Assembly: GCA_903813345.2 (NCBI GenBank)
Contig: CAIIXF020000009.1
Coordinates: 29,610,740-29,674,739 of the forward strand
From: Owenia fusiformis
Taxonomy: Eukaryota > Annelida > Polychaeta > Sabellida > Oweniidae
Length of the DNA stretch: 64,000 bases
Reading direction: 5' to 3'
Shown here in pieces: positions 45,256-57,200 of this stretch; position 1 is the first letter of the stretch; each line of letters opens with the position of its first letter. Made by a program: the position numbers and the translations under genes. The notes beneath the pieces were generated by a model. It saw only the letters and a program-made list of their open reading frames with translations. It was not told where the DNA came from and did no database searches.

Positions 45256-48200
45256 ATGTCACGGCTGGGTACTAAGACATACAGTCGACCAAATAAATCG
45301 GAAGTGACTGTAGGATCATCATGGGATGACATAGTAAATGTCAAGAAGCCAGAAACTCTTCCTCCAAGTCCTCAGTCCTATAAATATTCACGTTGGGGGA
45401 AGACTTCCTATCATGGTGCAAGGAAGGATGATATCATTCAGAAGAAAGCAGAATCATTTGGCGAAGCAGATCCATTTTCATTTGGGGAAACTGATGGTTC
45501 AAGTCCAAAGAAGCGTAAAGCTTCACCTGTTAAAACAATACCTAAGGTTTCTAAAGTGTCAAAAACAAATCATGGCTCTAGTTTATTCCCAAGTAGGAAC
45601 AATTCTACATTGAAAACTTTAGAAACAAATAAGAACAAAAAGCCCATAGAAGAACAAAAAAGTAAAACTTCATTGAAGTGTACCAATGAGAAGAAAACTA
45701 ACTCTAAGCCTTGGAAAACTCTAAGCCGGCCCATCAAGAATTCCAAAGATAACCCAAAGGATCACAAAAGACAGCTGTCAATAGAAGATGCTTTCAAACT
45801 CTCTACAAGTCCTACTAGGATCGTCAATAACAACAAAAGTCCCTCCCAAAGCCCTGAGAGAAAATCAAGTCCTAGGACTAGCCCTGCCAATTTAAGTCCT
45901 ACAAGAAAATTTTACTCAAATACAATAAATGACCATAGCTATTCAAGTCCAGAAAGTAAGAAATCCAGAAGTCCCCAGAAGAACTCACAGACAAGTAGTG
46001 GATATTCAGACCACTCATATAATCGAAATCCAGATTTAAAGAAGTCTTCAGACAGTGAACGAGATACAGATATAAACATGAGTGACAGTGACTCAGAAGT
46101 AGAATTTAAATGGAAAACTAAATCAGGAACTAGTATATACACCTCAAAAAAGTCTGAATCAAATTCCTCACAATCATCTAGTAGTGTAAAATCATACTCA
46201 TCAATATCATCCTTAAAATCAACATTATCGCCATTAAAAATGTCAAAGCCTGCAAAGTTCAAGCAGATTGATCTTAGCCCAACTAAACGGATTACAAAGC
46301 CACCAATAAGAAAAACATATACGAAGAAATTCTTCTTGTCTAGAAACAAAAGTGCTCCCATATTAGGAGGCAGCCAGGAGCTAGGTGACAGTGAAGAAGA
46401 TTCAGTTAACATAACAACCCATTCCCCAATTCCTGAGAATAATCTGAAGAAAAATTCCATGAATGATAGTATTAACTTGTTATCATTGAGCACAAGTGAT
46501 AGTGACACTCCAATAGAAGAGAACAATGCTAAACTTACTGGTACTGATAATGACAGCGATATTGTAGAGGTCAATAGTCACAAGTCCACTGATGATGAAA
46601 GTGAACCTAATGTTGATACAGATGATGAAAAACCTGCCAGTCCTGATTCGATAGAATCAACTGAACTGAAACAGAAACCTAAACTCAGGTTTAATAAAAT
46701 AATTCAGTTGAGAGATGATGACAGAAAAACATCAGTATTGTCCAAAAAAGGGGGTGGCCAAAGATCCAGCAAAATTTTCAGCCCTAAAAAGGTACATGAC
46801 ATATAGAATTCAGTGCTTGACGGCATGCTTCATAGCTCTGTAGATTGTTTAATATTTCATATCATTTATATCTCATTCTCAAGTGACGGCATGTTGCAAA
46901 AATTGACATTATTGATTTTTATTTCTGTTATAAATTTAATGCCACATGTGTTGTAATGATATAGATATGATAGGTTTTATCATTTCAGCTAACATGTGTT
47001 AGTCTTGTATGAAGCCTTTATCTACACACTTATAGGGAAATAAGTTATTGTAGTCAGTACATTTTTTTATGATATTTAACAATATATGTTGACCTTTTGC
47101 TTAACTGCTTGGAAATCTCATCAAAGTCTACAATAATTTTGTATATTATAGTAATTGTATGTGTTAATGTTTGAGTGTTGTTATTGCAGTCACAATCAAA
47201 GGTATCCTACAATGCCAGACAATGGAAAGGTGGTGCTGAGGACGATGGTGATGATGAGGAGCAACAGGTAAAATATCACAAATTTGGGACAAGATAAATA
47301 TCATATCCCCGAGGATGGATATCATATCCAAGTAGCTTAATCCAAGTAAACCAAATCAAAACTGCAATACAATCTATCATGTGACTTGACTTATTGATAG
47401 GCCAATAGCTGTAATTCTTATCCTAAATAACCATAAGCTATTTTAATTCATAATAATATGTATTTATAGCTTACAGAATCAACAGACTCCGATCAATATT
47501 TCGCATTGATTCACTATATTTGTCCCTTCATGAATTAAGATACGACAATGGAGATTTGATTTTTGAACAAATTTTTTAAGTTTTTTAGTTTATCACTTTC
47601 TTTTAGTTGTACCTCTCTTTTATTTCAGGCTGAGTCCATTAAATCCAGCCAATCTCAGGGTAATGGAGTTGCCGATGACTTTGACAGGGAGCTTAACAAG
47701 CTACCATCCCTCAAGTCATACAGTAAACCCCCAAAGTTAAAACGAACAGTGACCTGGCCCACAAAAGCAAAATATGGCGATCCGGAAGCTGTCAGTAAAC
47801 TACAGATATCAAGACATCATAAAGAGGTAAATTCATTTGCTTATTTTCAGGAACAAAAAATAATGAAAATATGTTAATTGTGTTCCATTATTCATTTAAT
47901 TGAAGTTTCCTTAGGTTCGAACTTTTCAACTTGAAATCCAAAATCTTGTCAAAACAGAATCCCTTGTTTTTTCAGAGGTCACACATGATGATTTTGTCAT
48001 GAGAATGTTTTCTGAAATGATTTTCTGATAGTTTTCAAGAATTCATGAGGAAAGAGAGAAATCTATTGGAATTAAGAATTTCTATGTTTGAGAAAAGTGC
48101 ATTATGGGAAATGAGTGCACATGTTAAAAGAAATTTGTGATGCTTTAGTAGTCAGCACATTAGGTTTCCTTCTTGTGATTCAATAATACTTATCTCACTC

Positions 48201-51200
48201 AGCAATGAATTTCCCTTTTGTATCTCACATAAGATTAAGGTCTATGAAGAAAATATCAAGAGCACAGTGATTGAAGGTTCCAGTTTTGTACATGGTAAGC
48301 ATTGAAAGTCCCTTGAATAACCTTATATTTAAACCTACTGCAACAAGTGGTTGAAGATTGCATTCTTGTACATGGTAGATATTAAATGTCCCTCAAATAT
48401 CCTATTTAAACCTACTGCAACTTTTGAATCTTGTTCCAGTTGTATACTGTGGTGAACAATGTAAAAGAAGCTCAAGAGTGCCAAGAACATGGAGAAACTC
48501 AGGAGTTCTTTGATGAAGTGGAATACATACTTGATGGCTTAAAGGATACTGAATCACTCTTCACTAGGTGTCTAAGGTAATGAGCAGCTTGATACTTGAG
48601 AGATTAAGCTACAGTGATCTCCCCAGCATTAAAGCGAGTGGGCGCCGCACCCACCTGAGATTTTGAAAATAGGCTTGCGCCCACCTGAAAATCCATTTGC
48701 ACCCACTTGAAAATGAGAAAAATCATGAAAATTGGCATGTTTTGACCAATTTTGGTCTGAATTATGAAAATGAGAATCTTGCACCCACCTGAGAAAAAAT
48801 CCTGGGGAGATCACTGAGCTACATATTCTGTATTTGGAAGAACTTGAATGTGAATGTGTGATATTATGACCCAAGGAATTATTGTCTCCCTCTGATTTAT
48901 TCATATGGGGACCTTATAATGACTATTTTCCTCATACATTCAATTGGAGACATAAAGGTCACTAAGAAAAATGTTCACAAAACATTCTTCGAAACAGTGC
49001 TACTTTAACCTCCCTATTAATATATACCAAAGTTTTCTTAATAAAATGTTGCTTTGTCTGTAGCGTTCAGCCATTCATAACTCATGTTGGTCTTGTTAAC
49101 AAAATACAATTTTGGGCAGACTGAGGGTGTTCCATGTACATTGAAACCTGTAGAGTGGAGCACTTCTAGAATTGGAACACCTCTGTTATTGGAACACTTC
49201 AGAGTCCCAAGATCAACTGACTTAATGTGAAATGAACCTCTATTAGTGGAACACCTCTCAAGTGGAACACTTTTAGAGGTACAAAAGGTGTTACGCTTAG
49301 ACAAGTTTTACTGTAGAGCCTATTCTAAGTAATTTGGGTAATCATAAGAATTACTGCAGGTTCAACCATATTCAATTTGGTACTGCTAACAGGGCTCTCA
49401 CCAAGAAATATTTAGGGTGTGTTGGAAACATCTTCAGCATAACCATTCAATCTTGATAAATTGTATTTATGTTATATTTTGTCCTTTTTACATGCTGTAA
49501 TTGTGTATTCAGTCAAGTCTAGACTGTGGGAAGGATTGATATTTGCCAGTAGGTTGTGGTTGCAGCTAAATCGCCTGCGGTGCTGTGCCACAGTCTAAAA
49601 GCCAGGCGAGCACCCTGGCTAAGTAGATTCAATGACTCTAGTACTGTACAATGCCTCAGAAATAAGAGACCCATTTACAGTTCGTACCATTTAAACCAAC
49701 AAACATGTTGTTCTCCGATTTCAGTTGTGTAGGTTTGGCTCAGAAATGTACCATGTCAACGTTCAGATGGCATCTACGTGCTCATGGGACTATTGGCAAA
49801 GTATTCAATGCATTACACGATGCATGCTCTTTCTCTGTGAGTACAATATTGATATTACATGTAATAATTCACTTGTTAATATGTTCACTTGTTGATATTA
49901 AAAAGCAACAATGTTGAATTTATTACACAGACAATGTGTTAATAAACGAAACTTGTTTACAGTCGGTTTTAGAGTGAATTTAGAATATGATTTTACTGTT
50001 TTGAGATTTTCACATTTTACTTTCTAGGGATTAGGTGGTCCTAAGATTTGAGTTGCTTGCTGTCCTCATACAGATCTCTTATTCATACTTTGTTTGATGG
50101 GTATTGTAGGCACAAAGGGGGTTTGATCACATTAGTCATTTTCGAAAATCTGATAGTCACTTTGCAGTATGGTTGACGCTCACCCTCATGTTGCGATTAC
50201 TCAATGTGGATGCTAAGACAGCCACAGAGAAAACTAAAGCTGATTTTCAGACTCCGATATTTGGAAAAACAAAATGAGGCCTAATGGGTCATGATTTGTC
50301 CTATAGATTTGCAGTAACTTTACTGGAATTTTTCGAACATAATACACATAGGGTGACTCATTTTTTCGACCATGGCCAATAATTTAAATTTTGGGGTTCA
50401 TCCATCTTGGATTAAGGTCTTGTCCATTGGAGACTTCATTTATTATTTAAAATTTTCAAAAAAACAAACATGGCGGACTGTTTTGAAATTATGCCAGAAT
50501 AACCCCATTGTTGGATGTTGAAATATCCAAATGATGAAGTAAACCCATACATCAAAGTTCGATGGATTCGTTTTTGACACAGTTATGGCACCATAGATTG
50601 CCCATATGTTTGATGGTGAAAGGTGACCATTGATCGACTGGTAATATGAAAATTGCTGCTTAAGTAAAATATTTCACCCCTCACAGCATTTTTATTTAAG
50701 TTTATTAATGGTTTTGTAATATGCATTCAGAGTCTGGCTCTAGCCACCTCAGCTGTGATGTTTATGCTGAGTAGAGACAGGCTGACGATGGACCTGGAGA
50801 AACAGACGCTCACCCTCATGTTGCAATTACTCAATGTGGATGCTAAGACAGCCACAGAGAAAACTAAAGCTGCTACGAAAGAGTATGATAAAGCTCGGCT
50901 GAAGATAAGGGCTATTATTGAAGAGATGCAAAAAGAGGGCGCTGCTAAGAACGTAGATCTCAATGATATATCAGTAAGTAGAATGAAATCGTACATTCAA
51001 CAATTAACTGAGGTTGAAACTTAAAAGATTGAATATTCCCATAATATGCATACTTAGGACTATTTAATATCTCCCATAAAACATTAGGTCCCCTCAATTG
51101 ATAAATTGATAGGTTTTCAAAAAGCCATATACATGTATCTTACTTTCAGACGGGCACACTTGCAATGGATGCTCTCCTGAGCCTCACTTCCAGGAAAGCG

Positions 51201-54200
51201 GGTGATTGGTTCAAAGATGAACTCAGGGAATTAAGTGGTTTAGACCGCATTGTAGAAACAGGTACATATAGTTCAATTTGTCATATTAAGCCATATAATA
51301 TAGGTCTGAAATACTTGAAGATTATACAAATGAAAACTCTTATTACTGGTCACAAGCTACTAATTATATCATTTTAAAAAGTGATATTTCATGGTTTGAT
51401 TTGTATTCATAGTGATGTCAAATTAGATTTCAGCTGAATTTTCACGTTTGAGAGTTCAATCAAAAATTGCTCATTTTGGTTAACCACATACTGACATCTG
51501 TAGAACAATTTATGAGTAGTGATCCATACTTGGTCAAAGTGTCAGAAATGATATATTTTTAAGTGTCGAGAAGTCAGCATTTTATGATGTGGGAGATATT
51601 TCTTTTGTTACTATTTGATTTTGGTATACCACAACTTTGCTTTGTTTCCTTGAAATTTTCATGAATCATATTTCTTAATGAGAACTAAGTTTAATAGTAT
51701 CAAAAACATGACGAAAACAATGAAATATGAAGGATAATCTACAAATAGGGGGATTGTTTGTTATTGATGCCTATCGTAACCATCCAGAATTAAACCCATC
51801 AAAAACCGTTACCCTATTGCTGAATACACATTCTCTTTATTTTTGGCTCACACAGTGAGCCTATGGGATTGACCAGGCGTCAGTCTGTCCGTTGGTCCGT
51901 CTGTCCGTCCGTCCGTCAACATTGGCCGCACAAATTAAAACTGCTATTCGGATTGAGTCGTATCCACATTCATTTTATGCATATCCATAATGCCTATTTG
52001 ACCTATCATCGCCATTTCCCAAGTTGCGGATTTTGACGTCAAAAAGTCAAATTTTCTTTAAATACTAGACACTTTGTTGAAGAATAACTTTCAAATAATT
52101 TTTGGTAGTTGCTGTACATGCAACTTATGTCCTCTGAAGATTTCAAAGCTCTTGGAATTACGGTTTTTGGTGTTTACTCTATAAAATTTGACAAAAAGTA
52201 GGACTGTCAATTTCAGGAACCTTTCTCATGTATAAAGTCAATGGCAGGTTTTGTGATTGACAAGTTTCTTAAAGTTTGCCTTATACTTGATCATTTCCTG
52301 CAATAAATTACATCATTACTAGATTTAAGCATTCCGTACATATTGCTCAATATGTCAGCATCAAATTTTTACCTTTTTGAGATATTTGACGTCGAAAAAC
52401 AGTAAAAATAAGTTATTTTTCAATTTGCTTCAATTTGGCCAATTTTTTTTTGAATATCATCTATAAGTTGCCAGGAGTTCAAATCTGACATTAGTCATAG
52501 GATTTGACCTTTACTTGACCTTCAGTGACCTTCGAAAGGTCAAAAAAGTTGATTTTTCAAATTGATTTTTGGATGTAAATTTTGGTCAGCTTAATCACAA
52601 AAGACCTTACTGAGCTCTGAATAAGTAACATTTTCAAGGCCAAAGGTCATCAAACTAGGTCACACAACTATGCTATCTAAGTTTCTCAAAGTTCGAGACT
52701 ACAAATCCAAATCAATATTTTTGTTTGAAAGTCAGGATATACATTCCTCTGAAGCTTCCAAACTGTGTGAGCACAGGACCGTGGGTCCTTCATTAGAGGT
52801 TTATGACTGACTTTCCCACCTTTTTAAATATCTTGCCTTTATGCTTTCCTGTTGCATACATTCACATTTGTACTTAATATGCTGTTCAGCTTAGCCTATA
52901 ATACCAGTAAGGCGATTGGCAAGCTATTATGTATGAAAATATTTATATGATGAAATAAATTGTTAATCTATAAAAAAAAAACTGATGTAAACAAAGTGGA
53001 TTGCCAGAACATTATTAGCTGCAAAAAAACTTCAATACATAGTTGCAACAATTGAAATCATGACATCATAGTAAATGAACTATAGATTAAAGAACACCTA
53101 ACTTTATACACTGTCAGTCGTCCCTGTTAAACACAAATGTGAAGAGATTATTTCATTTGTATTATAGTGAATGAATCATCAGAGATTATAGGGGAGGAAG
53201 AAGAGGAATTGGAAGAGCAAAAGTTTGAAAAGTTGCGGCGTGTTGACAGGTGTCTCAGGGTATTAGAAAATGTAAGTTTTTTCCTTCCTTGTTTCTTATA
53301 TTCTTTCAAAGTAGTCTTCTAAACAATAAGTATGAACTATTATCAGACCAGTATAATCTTGTATTGTTCAGATAAGCAGTATGAAACTATGAAATAAGAA
53401 TGCTGGTATTGCATTTTTGGGTTTACCCCAGTGACATCTATTCATTCTATCCATAGTTTAGATGTATTGATGTCATTCATCAGTATTTCATTTAAGGATT
53501 TAAGCCCTGGACTTCAAGGTGTTGCTTTCCAAAATTTGCACAACATGCTCGAGTGTTGCTTTTACAAAACAACAGGGTGGGTGGGTGAATTGTTGGTTAT
53601 ATAATAGCATGCAAATATTTGAAAAAGCATGTTCAGATTGGCTGGAATCAAACACACCTTGCTTACCTATGTGTGAAAATTTAATTTATGTGAAATATCT
53701 TTAACTTTGTCCCCTTAAGTTAACTAAATGTGAAAATATTATATTTTGTTATTTCAGGTAACATTCATGAACACAGATAATCAACATTACCTGATAACCT
53801 ATAATAGTTCATTGCTCATTACAGCATTATGCAGGTTAGTAATTCAATAGTATATTTAAAGGCAGAATCTGATCTATAGGGGGTGATAAAATTACAAGCA
53901 ACATGTATAATTGACCTACCAATCTATTCCTCACAATATCAAATACAATATCTCCCAAAAAGATTCACAATATGTTATGAATTGGTGAAGTTATTAATGA
54001 TTCAAAGTGAAAAAATTAGCGAAAAATGTTTAAATTCTCCTAAATTATAAGAATGGTAACCATTCTTATAGAAAAATAAAACATTATTGTGAAAATCTTT
54101 AGTTTTCTTGGAATAAAGTGTGCACATTTGTGATTTTTAGAAAATAGACATGACAAGGAATGACATGAGCCAAAAATATTCTAAAATTGAAACAATTTTT

Positions 54201-57200
54201 TGTTTAGCCTGCTCACTATATCTGATTCTCTCTTTAATATTTTTTGTAATTATGGTAACATGTTAGTTCATTGCTCATTACAGCATTATGCAGGTGATTC
54301 ATTAAGCAATTTTTCAAACTAAAGTTTAAAAGGAATGAAAAGGAATAGAGGGTCGTCTAAAATGTTAAAAAACAATCTTCTGAAATCTTGCCTGAATTTC
54401 CATTAGAATCCTTCTTTCCGAAAAAATGAATTAAGATTTCTGAGCAAAAAGATCATGGGATGTAATTAAAGATTTAATATGCATAATTGTCTGAATTTAA
54501 AAAGAAAGTTTTGGAAATTTTTAATGAATAACCTAAAAAGCAAAGTATTATCTTATACTAATTTCCTTTGAGACTTGTCTGATATTATTGTATCTTTCAT
54601 ATTTCTTTGTCTTGTGTTTCAGTGTGTTAAAAAAGTGCAAAAACTGCATGCCTCTCTACCCAGCTCCTGATGTAGAGAAAGAGAAGCAGCAGAAAGAATC
54701 TCCAAGCTATGTGATATTTAACACCATGTTAGGTGTATTGAGGGTACTGCTAAATTTAACACATGACCATGGTGAGTATAAGCTATGTGATATTTAACAC
54801 CATGTTAGGTGTATTGAGGGTACTGCTAAATCTAACACATGACCATGGTGAGTATAAGCTATGTGATATTTAACACCATGTTAGGTGTATTGAGGGTACT
54901 GCTAAATTTAACACATGACCATGGTGAGTATAAGCTATGTGATATTTAACACCATGTTAGGTGTATTGAGGGTACTGCTAAATTTAACACATGACCATGG
55001 TGAGTATAAGCTATGTGATATTTAACACCATGTTAGGGTACTGCTAAATCTAACACACGAGCATGGTGAGGAAAAGTTGCCTGATGTTTAACACTGGAAT
55101 CTTGAGCCATAATTGAGTTTTGTATTCAACCAAAAATACTTTTGTTCAGTTGTTTCTTATTTCGGGTTGATATTTATTTAACACACATGAATAATGAGTC
55201 TATCAATTAATGTATCGAACAAAGAATTTATATTCATTTTCATTCCCATAATCGTAATGTTATGTAAATACAAGTCCTTTTGGAAGTGAATATATCATTG
55301 ATTTGTAGCATGCTTTCATGAGTCAAAATTTAAAATGTAATGTTAATTTATTCATTCTACAGAGTGGGGTAGCTCCAAGGTTGGTGAACAGAAGGATGTA
55401 TTACAGACTGTACTGTTATGTGTGCTACATACACCTCAATATGTGCCTTCAGATCAGAGATTTGACCTCCTTGTATTGGTAAGTCTTATTTCAAGATCTG
55501 TGTTTGCCTTCAGTTTAAACCTTCCATCTTGTCACTTCAGTAAGAGCGTCCATTTTGTAAAAAGTACTTTTTTTTTCACATGGTGAGACAGTGAAATCGT
55601 CCATCAAGCTGTCCATCCATTTGTCAACAACTTGAAAGCAAATAAAATTTATCTGAACTCTTGTCCATAGAAAGGGACCATAATGGAAATTTAAACCATT
55701 ACACCCAGCTGCTATTTTTATTCCTGATTTTGAGAAATTGGTTCCAGTCATAATTTTTACCTTGTAAACCTGTTGATTGGTGCCATTTTTGGCTCATCAA
55801 GATATGCACTCACCCTCTATACTGACTTTTCTGTACTATGGACTATTAAACCTTTTACAGATTAAAAGATTTAGCCTTTTGCAGATTACCAACGTAGACA
55901 TGGATATTCTATCTTTTCACTGTCAGACAATCCATCATCCATCTTATCTATCACCTAATAACTTAAATATCAGTTGGTCAATTTTTCATACTGAGTACTT
56001 TAAACTAAATAAAATATAGTGGAAGCTTTGAGATAAACTTCAGATAGGATTTGTTGTTTTGCATTTCAGGGTTTGGGTCTGATGATAAATCTGGTGGAAC
56101 ATTGCAGTATAAACCGTAGAATGCTGGCTTCAGTCGAGACTGTAGGACCATATGACTCTATCACTAGTGAGGAGACAATAGATTCCATAGAAGCTCTGAT
56201 GCAGGTAACTAGTGTAGAATCATAATATACTTGGCTTGATAATTTTACCCATTTCAGTCATGCATAGAAATAACTCATCAGAAAAATTGGTGATATTTAA
56301 ATCTGTATCTAACATTTTAGGCTATATTAAATGACAAACATATATGGTTGAGTCTAATTAAAAAGTTTCAGTGTTATTGGTAAGAATGAAAACTGTATGA
56401 AATACCTATACCACAATAAAATGTCATTTGACATCATATTTTCAGTTATTCAATCAGCGAGAGGAGACAGCACGTAACACAGAACTCAACCCTGAATCCA
56501 TCGCTGCTGAGGTGAAAGAAGAGAAAAAGGCCATTGAGGGTCCAAAGATACGGTCAAAGAATAAGAGTGGAGAATGGAAGGAGAGTGAGAGTGGACTTGA
56601 ATGGCTGCCTAATGAGTTTGACTCTGATTCTGACAATGCCAAGGAGGATGAAGATGATGATGATGGCTTGGCTGAGGAGTTGGAGAAGAAGAAAGAAGAT
56701 ATGGTGGATGTCATGGGCAGTACCAGTGAAGAGGAACAACATATGCTTAAGAAAGGTAAATTTCAATATTTTTGTGTTTAACGCGAGTAAATAGAGACAT
56801 GTTTTTGGATTGCCATGGATAAACATAATATTTTGAGTACAACATGCCATATGATGTATTGGTTCATAAACTTTACAGATAGTATTTAATTTCAAAGTAT
56901 CTTCACATTATCCCCTACCAGAAAATAGTTGATAGTATTAAAAGTAGATGTTTTGATAAAAATGGATCCTCATTTGCTTCATGTAAATGTCATTTGTGAT
57001 GCCAATTTTTGATGTTTCAAGTTTATACAAAAAAAAGAAAATATGTTTGAAAAATCATTGCCCATTTTACTAGGATAGTGAATTGACTTTGGCACAGAAT
57101 TTCATTCTGTGTTTTCATTTACTTGTCATGTAAAACATAATAGTAGGATTTTTGAAAAATTCAATTTTGTTTGATGTCCTTGTCATAAATATATTGTCAT

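Noticed and set aside
45939-46574. Minus-strand 211-codon frame opposite WAPL exon 2
   Set aside because: It is the antisense shadow of the Ser/Lys-rich WAPL coding exon.
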